Shown here in pieces: positions 24,395 through 37,142 of a DNA stretch of 64,000 nucleotides. Numbering within the stretch: the first letter of the stretch is position 1; every line of letters begins with the position of its first letter. Made by a program: the position numbers and the translations under genes. This DNA comes from Isoetes taiwanensis (lineage: Eukaryota > Streptophyta > Lycopodiopsida > Isoetales > Isoetaceae). Where the stretch lies: the NCBI GenBank assembly GCA_021234155.1, contig JAJEKV010000492.1, forward strand, positions 64,001-128,000. Reading direction: 5' to 3'. The notes under the pieces are model-generated. The model had not been told where the DNA came from, did not search any database, and worked only from the letters and a program-made list of their open reading frames with translations.

Positions 24395-25850
24395 GTAAGA
24401 TTAAATACAACACTTAGATCTACATCATACGTTCATGTAGGTACAAGATCTTGCACACAAAAGAAAATGGAATCAAAACATGCCAAAAGAGTCTTTTCAT
24501 TTAACAAAACATTTGTGCAAATGCTATATTTCTTCACCCGTTGAGCATATATATGAGTTAGATTAGAGTGAAGTTTTCATGCTGGAGCATCAACATATGG
24601 GAGTCCTCCTTCAAATCAAACAATAGATATTTTGTCCTATCTATGCTGATGGCAATGCTCCTTTGAGTTGTGTGTCGAATCATACCTCCCTAATTTATTC
24701 TTGGCCTTGGATCTGATATTGCATACCAACTTGCATATGGCATCATGGATTGCTAGAACAGTTACATCATCCTCTGGCTACATGAAAGGGAAGTTATTGA
24801 AATGGTCTAGCCAAAAACATTCTAAAAGCTCAACATGGAGTACTTTTGCATAAACATGGTTTTCTTTTATATGCTTTGGCAGATCTCAAGTTACCATATC
24901 TATTGCAATTCAAGGAAACCGTTAACTTTAGATAATAGATTATATCCCAAGCCTTCCATTTTGAGGCATTCAGCTTGGAAATATCTCAGAGGTAAACCAT
25001 TGCTTATACATTCTTCCCTTCTAATTCATGCAAGTATAGGCCATACCACTCCATCTTAGGTTCTAAAATGATTTTTGACTTGGTTATGTCCAATTTGTTA
25101 GTGCAAAATGTCATGATATGATTGATTAAGCATTCCCAGACTGGGTCCTATGAGACAACAACTTGGCCAGTGAAGTGGTATTCTCATTGAGCTTTTGTAA
25201 AATCGCTGAATACATATTGATTCCCCTACTAGGGGTAGAAATTTTAAAAACTTGAGAGTTAAACATGCTTTTAAACTAGACAATTCTCGAGAGCATGATG
25301 AAATTGAAGAGTGCCGGATAAAAGATGATTGTTCTGCCACTTGGTATGTGCAAAGGTGAAAAAACTGGCGGGCGCTCCTCATCGAGATGAAAAACTCCGC
25401 CCTTTCAAGTTTTTGAGGAAAACCCTAATGAGCAATGTTCGACAACACTCTTTAAGAATGTCGCTAGCATGCGTTGACAGAGACACTGTCTAAATTTCAA
25501 ATTGCTGCTTTATGAGCCATAGAATGATAATAGAGAAAGAGAGCATCAAGTGCAAAGAGCTCATCAAGGCCTTATACGACAACCATGTTCTATGATTTGT
25601 TTTTTGCATATGCGTTTCTTTTGTGAATTTCATATATAGAAAACAACTTAAGGAGAAGGAACAACTTCAACACTTTACTGGTTTTGTTATTACAATTTCA
25701 AATCGTCGCTTTGAGAAGTCCATCAGAGTATTGATATGAAGCATTCTTGGTTAAATAAGTGACATATTATTTGGACACTAACTTTCAGTCTCCACTTTGT
25801 TCAGTCTGACTTGCAACACCTATTCTTCCTCGAATTAACATAAATTTGTC
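24395..25850. other. AT-rich sequence with broken open frames
   Basis: Plus-strand frames at 24668-24853 and 24835-25059 and a minus frame at 25098-25382 may be relics of a mobile element protein, but no catalytic motif can be identified. Confidence 0.25.
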
Positions 25851-25857
25851 CTTATGA

Positions 25858-25885
25858 CCGGCAACGCCGGGCACCCGTTATTAGT
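25858..25885 (+). other. decayed Helitron 3' terminus
   Basis: Hairpin CCGGCAACGCCGG (25858-25870) followed ten bases later by TTAG-T, a one-base change from CTAG-T. It has the same orientation as the ends at 14683 and 26331. Confidence 0.55.
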
Positions 25886-26119
25886 TATTGATTATTTACG
25901 GAATATGCAAGATTTGGTATACTAATAGCATTAAATTTCAAACCATAAAAAATTTGAGAATTCAAATCAAAAAGAGAAATTTCGAGGAGGCTTCAAAAAA
26001 GATATGAACAACATAACTTCAACTATGGAGTTCCCCTTGGTATTATTTATGGGTGCCCAACATATAAAACAACACCACAACATCATATGAACAAGAATGA
26101 TGCCCCCTTCCATGAGCAC

Positions 26120-26290
26120 ACAATGGTGCCCATTGCCACCACAAACTACATAGTATAAAATGGAATGTCCATCCAAATTTACACATATACACATGATGCC
26201 CTGCGGTGCCCATTGCCACCCCAAACTAAATAGTATAAAATGGAACGCCCATCAAAATTTACACATATCCATCTGATGCCCTGCGTCGTT
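26120..26290. repeat. ~85 bp tandem duplication near a Helitron 3' end
   Basis: Two units share GGTGCCCATTGCCACC, then ATAGTATAAAATGGAA, then TTTACACATAT and TGATGCCCTGCG. The array lies just upstream of the Helitron end at 26331 and probably belongs to that element. Confidence 0.8.
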
Positions 26291-26305
26291 TATGTCTCAC
26301 ATGAT

Positions 26306-26332
26306 CCCAACAACGTTGGGCACCTAACTAGT
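26306..26332 (+). other. Helitron 3' terminus
   Basis: Perfect hairpin CCCAACAACGTTGGG (26306-26320), seven bases, then CTAG (26328-26331) and T. The 5' end is not identified. Confidence 0.75.
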
Positions 26333-26615
26333 GAATCCATAAGGGTCTCCAAGTGTGCCAAGTCCATATCATTACTGCTAATTTGATGGTCTTAATTTAC
26401 ATATGTCATCCTTTAAGTCACTCCACAGCGTGAAAAAAAAAAGGTTATTCGGCATTTACACTATTTTTACGTGGTTGATTTTGATGTATATATTCAATCA
26501 AACTATAGGCATTACACTCCCTTGTTTTTCCTACTATTGTACTCTTTGTTAGCAGCCCCCGTGAACATAATCATTGCTATTTCCGACCATGCATGGGATA
26601 CAAACAGAGAACTAG

Positions 26616-26717
26616 AACTCCTCTCAGACCATAGACGAAACAAAAATTACGCCCCCTTTTTTCTGGAACTCCCCTCAGACCATAGACGAAAAAAAAATTA
26701 GGCCCCCTTTTTTCGGC
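26616..26717. repeat. 51 bp tandem duplication
   Basis: Two adjacent copies of a unit beginning AACTCCYCTCAGACCATAGA (26616-26666 and 26667-26717), each ending in a T-rich run. Confidence 0.85.
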
Positions 26718-28640
26718 CCACCTACGCCAAAATCATAGAGAAGTGATATTTTGGGGGTGTAATGCTTCCACCACATTGGTCCCCATGTCCCCCCTCAAGT
26801 AGTATTGCATTTTTACAAAGTTACAGCTAAGCATTGATTCTACAAGTTTCAATCAAGTAATGCACATCTATAACATCTTTGCTCACACCCATACAAATGC
26901 ACATTTAGTCCCATCCCCACTAAAAATAACACTAGGCAATCGACCTATTATAAATAGAAGATAAAAATTACAAGGTTTAGCATTCCAGACCTATAATCTT
27001 GAACATGCAACAAAATAGAAATAGCGTTGCGTTTTTGGGCTGGCATGCATTTGGCTGCGACGCTGGCAGCCTCTATAATGCAGAATGGAATTTGGGTGCC
27101 CCCATTCCGCATGACCGGTTCTTCCAGTCAATTTTTAGGCTAAGTCTTTTTAGGGTTCTTTAGGTTACCGCCACAGAGGAGTTCTTCAACAGACATAAGC
27201 CGAGATAAAACAGCCGCCGAGCAAATGCAAATAGAATCGAACAAACAGAGCCAGCAGAGATTCAGGCAAATGCAAATTTAGCAGTGCTTCAAAGTGCAGG
27301 TCTCAAAACGCAGTTCAACTTCTTCAAATGCAAGCAGTTTGGCAGGAAGTTGTTCAAACACCGTTGGAGTTGCCAGTTGAAGCAAACACAGTTCTTCAAT
27401 CACAGTTACACCTCAAAATCTACACAAGATCTAAAAAAATCTACAAAAACCGACCAAATCTGCTTTTCTCCTATTTCTATTTTGTGGGGGAAGGGAAGCA
27501 GGGGCTCCCCTTTCGCAAAATCGGCAGTCCCGCTCCCTGTTGCCGCCGGTCGCGGGGCCCCTGCCTTTGGTTCAAGTACCATGCCACTTGAACTCAATAA
27601 TGGCAGTTTGACTCTGTCATTATGTTGAAAACATATAACACACTATTCCTAGAACTTTTAAGTATCAAGTTAAAATAATATCTATCTATCTATCTATCTA
27701 TCTACCTTATTCCTCAATGGTGTTGCAAAATGAGAGAGATGACAAGGCTGACATCAAACAATATTAATGTTCGTTGCAATGTGCGGGCAAGGGATTGTTG
27801 TACGTCGTAGAACTTGATTCTTGAAGTTGACCCCACAATTTTGAATCTATTGGCAGAGTTAGTTTCGAGCTACGTAGTCAATATGTTTGTCTTTCCAAAC
27901 TTTCCTCCTCGGATAGGGGCTATGACGTAGGCCCCACTTCTAAGGTCTAGTTCTATTTTCCCACCGTCAAATCTTTGATCAAGTATCATGCAACTTGTTC
28001 TAGTACTCAACCAATCAAGCAACTCTAGAATGACAATTCGACTTTGGCATTATGTCAAAAACATTGGGACAAACATGAAATTTACCCAATCTAGCTCTAA
28101 TAGTACTCTTTTGATCGAGCACTAAGGATAGGGGCAAGATGGTGTCCATTAAGATGATTTTGGTGGGTTAAAATATTTCTATTGAAATAAATTTCATTGA
28201 CCAATATTTTGTAGTTCCTTTTGTTTTCTACGAACTAGTGAATTTCAAGAAGCTTAAAGTCTGAAATGAAGCAACTATTGTTTTCAAATATAAGCAATTA
28301 TTGTTGCATGGTAGTTTTGCATTAAATAAAGCTTATAAATATTAAATGACATTAAGACATGTGAAAATATAAGCACTACTTTTGTTTTCGGCTATATATT
28401 TTTATGTTTGGTAAATAATTTGTCTTCAGACTATGGCATAACTTCTATAAAAACTAACCTCCATATGTAGTACAACAATAGGGGGTTCCAGGGGGATTCA
28501 AGATAGATGTAAAAATGACAATTGCTGACACCATAGAGCATATCCCTAAAACAACTGAATGGGTTATTATTAAAAAAAAAAAACATAGATTTAAGATAAA
28601 ATATTCTCATGTTAGCTCACAGGTATATTGGTCTAAGCGG
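26718..28640. other. intergenic sequence with an (ATCT)n tract
   Basis: An (ATCT)n microsatellite lies at about 27678-27703. The phrase 'AAGTA-CATGC-ACTTG ... CATTATGT-AAAACAT' occurs near 27580 and again near 27990-28060, suggesting an old, diverged duplication. No gene is recognised. Confidence 0.35.
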
Positions 28641-28659
28641 TCTTATTAGGATTGGTGAC

Positions 28660-30100
28660 TTGATGCATTACATCGGTGACCTCGGCGGTAGGCCTAAAAA
28701 TCACGAGCCCTGACCGGACGGGCTGTAGCACCTCCTCGGCGATGGGCGTCCACGACTTGGGCGGTACTGCACCGTGCGGGACTCACATTGCATCGAGTAA
28801 GATCCGAGTGGACATACGAGTAGTCCCCTTCAATTGCCTACTCGACGCCTTAAAAATTGCCTCCGCGCTTTTCGCGTATGTTCCGCCCCACCGTGAAGGT
28901 GACCAAGTGCGAGGCGTCTCGTGCATTGAGCCCCAAAGGCTTGCTTGCTCGAACAATGTGCATTGTGAACGGGAAATGCCATGCGAGATGGGGATCCGAT
29001 CCGGACGCGCTTGGTGAGATCCTCTCGCCTCCTCCGAGTCCACGTACCACCACATTATGGCGTCGGCGGCCGACGCTCCTGCCGGGCTCACCGGGTCGAA
29101 AAGCGTTAGATGTCCCGGTGATACGTTATGCGAAGTGTGGTGTTCACGGCAAGGGCGGTCGCGGTGTGCGAGATGGAGCGGTGGTGTCTGTCAATGCGCT
29201 TTGTTTGGCGACTTGTGGATGGGACATGTGTGCTTATGCGGCCCCATGTTGCGGCCTCTAATGCCGGGAGTGGGGGCCCAGCTCCTGTTTGAAATCTCTG
29301 GCGCTTGGCCAACTCATTGCAGGTAATCGGCCAGTAATTGTTCATGGACCTCGGCATGGAGGTCCCCGCCTTGGGGGTAATGGGCGCTTTCCGAGCTCAT
29401 GTATCTCGATCTTGTGTCTCAGCCTGCCCTCAGCAGGGTTCTTAGCTCCGCTGCACGGCGCCGAAGGCGCTTCTGGGCGTTCGTACTATGGTGGCGAGAC
29501 CCTCACCACTAAAGGCGGGAGATAGTTGCCATTGTATCCTACTCAACACCCCCGCTTGTCGTGCCATAGTCTCTATGGTGGTGAGAAGGGAATCCCTTGA
29601 GCTTCGCAAGTCAACAAGGCCACGCTTATCCCTGTTGCCTCTCAAAGTGTGCCCGGCTTCGTCTTCTAACCTTGCATGCGGGTCTCCATCTCTCGCAATT
29701 CGTTGCCTTTCCACGCTAACCTGTCTTTTGAGCCGTGGGGCCGCTGAAGATTGTATCTCTGCCGCCGATCCCGCAATCCGGGTTCTGTTGCCCTCAATGT
29801 TCCTCCGGTTGTTTCATGGCCCTCAATGCACGTGGCCGGGCTTGGCAGCCTTCATCCATCTCGGGTCAATCTCATAGATTGGGCCTTCCCGAGCCTCCCT
29901 CCTCATGGAAGCGGTTTCTCCCTTGTCCTTGTTATCCAACGGGGGCCGTTTTGTGGGGTCCCTCCCCTAGTTCTCGGATGCATGGGCTGGGCCGGGCTGG
30001 GAATGCCTCCCTCCAAATGGGGGTCTCGGCAAGGGGCTACAGAAGCGGCCATGAGGTTGTATGGTATGGAAGGGGATTAGAGAGCTAAAGGGCTATTAAG
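28660..30100. other. CpG-rich block with overlapping open frames
   Basis: This 1.4 kb block is much richer in G+C and CpG than its surroundings and carries overlapping frames of 80-134 codons on both strands. The minus frame 29442-29714 is rich in Arg, Glu and Leu and could be a coiled-coil piece of a transposon protein. No motif decides strand or family. Few CAG/CTG and many CCG/CGG sites are seen, so the consensus may carry frameshifts. Confidence 0.35.
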
Positions 30101-30301
30101 AATTGGAAAATATTTAGAAAACATAAACGATGCCCGCCCTCAGTGGTTGGCACGGGGGGGTTTGGAGGGGTTCAACCCTGTGGGGGGGAGGTTTGATTTC
30201 AGCTACTGTCGGAATTCTTTTGGGATGGGCTTGGTTCGAATCGGAGTGGGAAGTTGAGCTATTAGAGCTTTTGCTTTCTAGCCTGGTAAGAAACTTCTAA
30301 A

Positions 30302-30425
30302 CCGGCGGACTTTGCAAAAAGACGCTTTGGTTTTTGATTTGGAGCATCAAAAACTCATAGTGCGCCGGCGGACTTTGCAAAAAGACGTGATTTGGAGCAT
30401 CAAAAACTCATAGTGCGCCGGTTTC
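30302..30425. repeat. 63 bp tandem duplication
   Basis: Two copies starting CCGGCGGACTTTGCAAAAAG at 30302 and 30365. The second has an internal deletion of about eight bases. Confidence 0.85.
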
Positions 30426-31209
30426 GACCAAGGCGGGAGGTGGGAGGCGGGAGTGTGATGGGAATTTGAGTAGGCAAAAACATGAAGAAAACTTTTAAGG
30501 CTCTTAGGAGCAAAATACGCTCAATGATTCATCACATTTATCTTGAAAAAAGGCCATAGGGTAATAAATAGGAGATTCCTTGACACTTATGCTCTAGTAG
30601 AACTCCTCACCATGTCAAATATGCAAGGAAGAACATAAATCATGCATAATAAAGGCTTTAAATAATCCTAAATCCTCTTTCAGACAAAATATATGCATGC
30701 TCTGTGGATACTAAATAATATACCACAAATTATGCATCGGGAAAAATAGTACAAACATATACTTAGTCCAACCTAAAACTATACTACACATAATGGTAAG
30801 GAAACAAGGAAGAAAGCAATTCATAAACCACATCATGCAACTAGAAAAAAAAAAAGTCCATGTACATACCAGAGTTTAGAATTATAATTAAGAATTATGT
30901 TCTAAGACACGTGGATGACGTGGATAGGCTAGGCTTCAAGATAACATGACACCTAGGGTTGGGCTGTTGAGCTAAAAAAATGTTATCACTTTATTAGAGT
31001 GGTTACATAAAAAAAAGATATTATGAAAAACAAGTGACACTTCTTTTTTGCTGGGCTTGTTTATGTTTAATATTTCTTGACAGTAGTATATGGTATTCCA
31101 TTCCCCTTTATTGAAGTAATATAAATCATGCCTCATACATTAGGATATAATATGGAATAGTAGTCTTGACCCACAACACACGTGTCAATAACTTATGATG
31201 GGCCAACGA

Positions 31210-31450
31210 GAAAGCCGAGTAGGATCCCGGGGTTTTCACATAGTGTAGGACCATATATAACTTGTGAGTGGATGATATGGAGGTTATTTCAGGCCTATGT
31301 GTATGAATACTTATGGGAAGGGGGATTTGTTTTTGGACATCTAGTGATGTATCTCATACCGAAGGGGATTTTTGGACCTTAGAATTCGTCGACCCCATCC
31401 TTGCACATGGCCTATCCCTTTTACACTATGTGGAATCCCCAGGGTTGGAT
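31210..31450. mobile_element. possible small inverted-repeat element (MITE-like)
   Basis: TTCACATAGTGTA (31234-31246) and its near-perfect inverse TACACTATGTGGAA (31421-31434) are extended outward by matching CCCGGGG and CCCCAGGG blocks, giving imperfect inverted repeats of about 30 bp around 175 bp of unique DNA. A target duplication is not clear. Confidence 0.4.
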
Positions 31451-31954
31451 ATGCTCGACTTCCAACCCCCATCTTTTTGTTAGTTTCTAGATTGGTGAAC
31501 TTAGTCCTTGAAACCTTTACCTTTAAATTTGTCTTACAATCAAACACAAATAATATATTGTGCATTAAAAAGATATTGATGGGAATCATTTTACATTCAA
31601 TGGCTATTAAATGACAGCAACCTAGGTAAATACTGCAATTTACAAGAATCAATGACCATCTCAATCCAGATCAAGCCTTGAAAAAATTAAATAGATTGTT
31701 TAAAATATCTTACATGGCTGGACACGTGTGGGCCAGTTGCTTCATTGACCTTTTAAGGCTGGGATCTCCGTGAATACCTATAATGTATGACTACCAAGTT
31801 TGAAACTCCAAGTTACTTTTGTAGTAGCTAGCTATTGTACTATTAATAAAGCAGGGGAGAGCTTGAATGAGAAAAAAACATCAATTATGAGTTGAATACC
31901 ATTTAGCCCTATCTTGAGCGGTGCTCCGATCGGCTCTCGAAATTTAGTCCAGAT

Positions 31955-32240
31955 GTAGGGTTCGCCGAACCCAAAAAGTCCTTAACTCGGGCGGATTCGC
32001 CGCCAGGCGAACCCATGGGGGGCGTGTATGGCGCATCGCTGCGTGATGGCATTCTTGTCGGGGTTTGCTTTGGGCAAACCCAAACCGGTTCTTGTCCAGC
32101 GGCAAAGGTGGCGGGGCCGGAGTTGGGCAGCTGACCCTAAGGTTCGCTAGCGTAAACTCCGCTCGCGGATCGAAATCTTTGCGTCACGGCCCAGAGTGCA
32201 ATACCAGAACACCTCACCGTTCGCCCTAGGCGAACCAGTC
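31955..32240. repeat. dispersed TTCGCC/GGCGAA palindromes
   Basis: Inverted motifs occur at 31958-31972 (GGGTTCGCCGAACCC), 31993-32013 (ATTCGCCGCCAGGCGAACC) and 32218-32236 (CGTTCGCCCTAGGCGAACC), in a G+C-rich block reaching to about 32460. The block contains minus-strand frame 32147-32515, which I do not recognise. The layout recalls the palindromes of the 40-57 kb region but with another core. Confidence 0.45.
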
Positions 32241-33279
32241 ACCGGCCCGGCCGCACAGTCACCGGCCCGGTCCGCACGCTGGCGTTTTATTGAGGCCCAG
32301 GCTGGCCCACGGCTCGGGGTTTGGCTTAACCCCGCGGCGCTGGGCGGGTGGGAGGTCCACCCGACTGGCAATGCATTATGGGTGGCGTTTTCCAGCCATC
32401 GGGAGTCTAACGTGTCCCGTGACCTGACAAGATAGAAGAAGGGTTCGATTGGGCTAACCCGGATCTTTAACCAATTTTTTAAGCTGTTCAAGCTTAGTGG
32501 GAAGGAACTCCTCACGCCATCTTGTTCGTTTTTGAAGAAGAAGTTGTCTTACTCGTTTGAAGATAGTTCCAACAAAAAAGTTTGAAAAGTGCAAATTTCA
32601 TAAATAGATTTGCTTTTGAAAGGTAATTTTGATTTTTCAATGATCTAAATTCTGAATTTAATGGGTTTCTAAAGAATTATTGCTTTGCTTCGAAACCCTT
32701 TTTGCTTATTAAAATCTTCAAGTTCTATATCCTATAACTAGTTTCTCGAGATTCATGCTTGTTTGTGATTTTCTATTATCTAGTATAAATGGCCACTCCT
32801 TAAAATTTGAGAAAGCCGACCTTTATCAAGGTTACTTCGATTCTAATGGATTTTTAGAGAAGTTCTTGCTTTGGTAGGGGTTGGATATATTTACCCTTGT
32901 TTTTGGTGCAATTGGAGTGCTTTTGCTTTCTCCCAAGAAAAAGGGCTTTGCATTTCATGATGCTTCACTTGTACTTGTTATGCTGCCATTTATTGTACTT
33001 GTAAACTAGTTCTTTTACCATTCTATAATTTAGCCAAGAAGATGCATATTGGTTCTCATTTTATGGTACATTCAAATCTCTATTAAGCAGTATTGGTTGT
33101 ACTATGTTAGCAGTAGTTGGTGACAGGGAGAAGAAACGATTTCAATACATAGAAGCTATTTTTCACATGTCATTATGTTCTTGAATAATGTCTCAGATTT
33201 TGCATGTCATTAGGTTCTTGAATAATAATAGGGGGACATGATTAATAGTGTCTCAAGAATCTGCTCAAAACGGTATCTC

Positions 33280-33394
33280 AGATATGGACGTTGTAAAGGA
33301 ATTGTTCAGAATTGCATATTTAGAACAGTGCCGGTGTGACCATTATGGTTGATAACCAAAGTGCTATCCAGATATCCTATGACTTAGTTCTCCA
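33280..33394 (+). pseudogene. Ty1-copia RNase H fragment, left part
   Basis: The end of this stretch encodes VDNQSAIQIS, the conserved third acidic motif of Ty1-copia RNase H. Reading stops where the hAT element begins. Only the C-terminal part of the polyprotein is detectable, and the surrounding frame is broken, so this is a dead retrotransposon remnant. LTRs were not found. Confidence 0.75.
33387..33394. repeat. target-site duplication of the hAT element, left
   Basis: GTTCTCCA, repeated exactly at 37135-37142. Confidence 0.85.
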
Positions 33395-36300
33395 CAGGGA
33401 TAGGTTCTGTACATACAAAATTCAAATTCCTGACGTATAAAGTCAAAAAATATGTATTTTTTAATAAAATACGTATTTAACGTATTAAAAGGTCACCTAG
33501 GCGAAAAAAAATTGACGCTTAAAACCTTTCAGCTGCAGACGCGAAAGTTTTTTCCCCGTGACTTGAACAATTGAAAACCACAGAAAAAAAAAATCGGCGC
33601 GCCTTGAAACTTCATGCAGACGCTGGCGTAACGTAAAAAAAGTTTTCGCTGCAGACGATTCAAATTCGTATTTTTTTTATTTTTATTTTTTATATTGACT
33701 AATATACTGCAGATTCTTGTTAAAATCATGCCCCCAGTGGTCCTTATTAGCAACAGATGTTTTGAGACACATATCCTGTACAAATATGAGGTACATGTCC
33801 AAACAACTACCTTGGCTCTCAACGGAGTTGTCCTTTCTTTTTAACTTACTTGGACCTCTATTTCCTGTTAACCAAGTGGCAGAATATTGAGAAACTTATC
33901 CTTTCCCCAAATCAGCTGAAATATTCCGTTTCCTCTTATTCCCTTATTCGAATATTCCTAAAATAATAATTTCATTAACTTTGCATCACTAATAAGCTTC
34001 CTAAACTATACGTGATTTCATCTGATACAAACACAAATTTTGGGCAGTAATAGTGTACCCAGCATTTGAAGGTGGGTTGTACCCATTAACTCTCACTAAC
34101 TTTCGTCTACTTTACTGTGTTGATAATGAAACCAAATAAGATGTTAACATCTTCAAACCCATGACTCCAAGTCCCAGCTGCATAGACCTCATATTGGATT
34201 GTTGCATAGACCTCATATCCAGGAGTATCAAGTTGAAAATTTTCCAAATTTTGTAACCATTGGGCATTGAAATTCTACCCCATATCTTGTATTATACATT
34301 TCAAATAAACCAAAAAATATTTGCTTCTAAATTTCCTTAAAGCATTTCCTTTTCCACGATTAGGGTTTGCCCTTAACCTAAGCACCTCGGCGGCAGCGGA
34401 TTTCTTCCTTTTCTGTCTATCTTGCACAAGCTGGCACCTATACGAACTGTAAATGGGTGTAGATAATGGTAGTGTTTACATGATCCCATAAAATACTTCG
34501 CTTTTGATCATTTTTCTCCACTGCCCTTGTCTATGTTCTGTTCTTGAAGAAGAAAGGAGCTCTGTTCGGAATATTCAAGGTTTAACCGTCTATGTTCTGC
34601 TCTTGAAGAAGAAAGGAGCTCTGTTCGGAATATTCAAGGTTTAACCAGCAAAGAAGTAGACAGTTCTGAATAGCCAAGCATAGAGGCTAATGTTATTTCT
34701 GCAAAATCAGCCACAACCATACAAGACCAAATTGATCAGGCAGGCGACTTGACGTACCAGGTTGCTAATGTTAGGATTACCATTTTCTCAGATATCTAGT
34801 CTAGATTTCGTTTAGTGGATCTGTACACCAGCTTTCACAGGGATCTCCTTTTCTAGCTAAAGGTTAATTGGTTGTATTGTGCGGGTCTAGAACAAGTAAA
34901 TCAGTTCTGCAAGTTTATATGCTTATTTATACTTATTTCCCTGACTTCTAAATTAAACAATTTTCCTGTTCTTTTAGCATTATCACAGATAAATGACACG
35001 ATTCTTCTAGCATTTGTATTTAAATACTTGAAGCTTCCCAAAATACAAATAGATTTCCTATGAGTAGTTATTTCTTTATTCTATGTTTAGATGTCACTTC
35101 TCCTATACTATCCTATTTAGCCAAATTCTCTGCTCTCACTCTAAATGCTATAATATTTTATCAAATTAAGTATTAAAATTGCTGGTGATAATTCTCCTTG
35201 CACTTATTCTGCAGTAAATGATTAACTATGTAGTTATTGCCTTGGTGTGCTAAAATCTTATGCCCATTGAGTAACTTGTTTTTACATGACATGGGTGAAA
35301 ACATGATGTGTATTCTAGCTTCTCTTCTCTAGCTTTTACTTGCATAGATTAAACATATAGCCTTCTATGCTGCCACAAAATTAAACAGGCAGAAAAAATG
35401 CTTATTTGTAAGTTTTTCAGCGGGTTGAAGAGCATGGGAAACAACAGAAATTTCCTGTAACTATTTCATAAGCTTAGGATCTTAGGATGTTACATATAAC
35501 TTTAAATTAGTTTGAGATGGATTTCCATTCATTTTTTCTGTTCTTAGCATTTCTTACCCATTTCTTGTTCTAGAATCAGCACTTTATGGGATCAGACCAT
35601 GCAGTGCAGCTGTAATAGTTAAATCATCTCTCATTAAGATTCCTATTTGGTTTTTGAGGCGTAAAGTCCAGTGATCATTATGTTTTACTTAGGCATTTAA
35701 GTTACTGAGAGGATTTTTCATTTTTGTTCCATATCCTTAGCATTTCTGGCCTATTTCTTGTTCTACAATCAGCTGATTAGAGATCAGTCCTTGCAATGCA
35801 GTTGTAACGACTTAGTATTATCTCTATAATTGCTTAGATGTAACCCTATATGCTAGCTTTTGTTACAAGTTTGCTGATTAATAAAGTACATGGATCTATG
35901 AATATGCACTTAAAATTTACAGCCTTAGTACATCTCTTTCGGGAGGTAGCTGGATTAAAATTTTCTGCCTATGTTCTACTGGCTCTCTTTATAATAGTGA
36001 AGGATGTAGACTCATTGTCATTTCTTTTGCTTATTAAGTTTTAATGGTGAATGGCGTTAAGCCGGATAGGTTCATTGCTTACCTGTTGTGACTTGAGCTT
36101 TTACCCTTTAGGCTAATTAGCTCTTGGTTTCACTGCAGGTAACCAAACTTATCCCTCCATGTGATTTATGGTTAAGGGTTGAGCAAAGCTACTGCTCAAA
36201 TCGTCAAGTGTTCCAGATTTGTCAAGTTTTCCAGATTGGTGATATCTAGCCTCTCTTATCTTATGCGTATTTTGTGATGCCTCTTAACTAGGAGGTTGGA

Positions 36301-37134
36301 TAAGAAGGGCTACAATTCTATTGATGACATCAAAAAATGATTTCCATTCTGTATTTTAACTTCTACTTGATGATGTTGGTCTGATGCACTTATTTTCTTA
36401 GATTTGTAGTTCATAATTTACTATTAAGTTCCTTTATTTGGATATATGTACATGTTTTATCATTTGTTTGAACTGAAAGCTCAAAAAATCTTCCATATAG
36501 TCTGATGTTGATCTCTTATATCTTTTGAGTCAATTTGTCTATTTGCTCAACGTTTCGTAAACTTGTTCTTATTTGTATTTTTCATTTTTCTTAAAAAATG
36601 CCTCAGATCAGGGCTTAGATCAAGACTGCCACCTGGTCTAATCTAAGATTGCAATTGAAAGTCTTTTAGTTCCAAAATTGGGTCTAATGGCTTTAAAGTC
36701 CGCTTTTAGACGGACTAGGAGGTTTTTTTTTTCGCTTTATAATCGCTTTCACAGACGCCGTTTATAACGATTTGGCAGACGCCAAAATTCAAATTTCAAA
36801 TCAGACGCGAAAAAAAAAAATAAAAACACGCCGAACGAAAACCTTCGTTTCGTGACGCGCCGCTGAAGTTTTTCGCCACAGACGCAAAACGAAGGTTTCA
36901 CGTATCGCGGGTTTTTTTTTTTTCTTCTTCACAGACGCTGCTTTTTCTTGTTTCGCTCAGACGCTGAAAAACTTTTATGTATACGAATTAGAAGGTTTCA
37001 CAGACGTCGAAAAATCTTCCGACGCCGAATTTTTTTTGTCAGTATTTTTTACGTTTTATACGGCAAATATGTGCCGTATCATACAATTTATACGTATTCC
37101 GTATAAAACGTACAGCGTATTGAACCTATCCCTG
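33395..37134. mobile_element. hAT-type DNA transposon, 3.74 kb, non-autonomous
   Basis: The element begins CAGGGATAGGTTC and ends GAACCTATCCCTG: perfect 13 bp terminal inverted repeats of the hAT type. It is flanked by an exact 8 bp duplication, GTTCTCCA. Both ends are crowded with the subterminal motif CAGACG (three copies within 33530-33660, about seven within 36755-37010), as expected for transposase binding sites. Inside, no hAT transposase motif is visible. The interior looks like AT-rich intron-like plant DNA, with a 59 bp tandem duplication at 34529-34646 and a diverged duplication near 35530 and 35715. It sits in the RNase H region of a Ty1-copia element, so it is younger than that element. 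Confidence 0.88.
34529..34646. repeat. 59 bp tandem duplication inside the hAT element
   Basis: Two copies of a unit starting GTCTATGTTCTG and ending AAGGTTTAACC (34529-34587, 34588-34646), with a single base difference. Confidence 0.88.
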
Positions 37135-37142
37135 GTTCTCCA

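Noticed and set aside
33395-37134. hAT transposase gene inside the element
   Set aside because: No frame of useful length or conserved hAT dimerisation motif was found. The frames at 34872 and 35850 are hydrophobic and look like chance.
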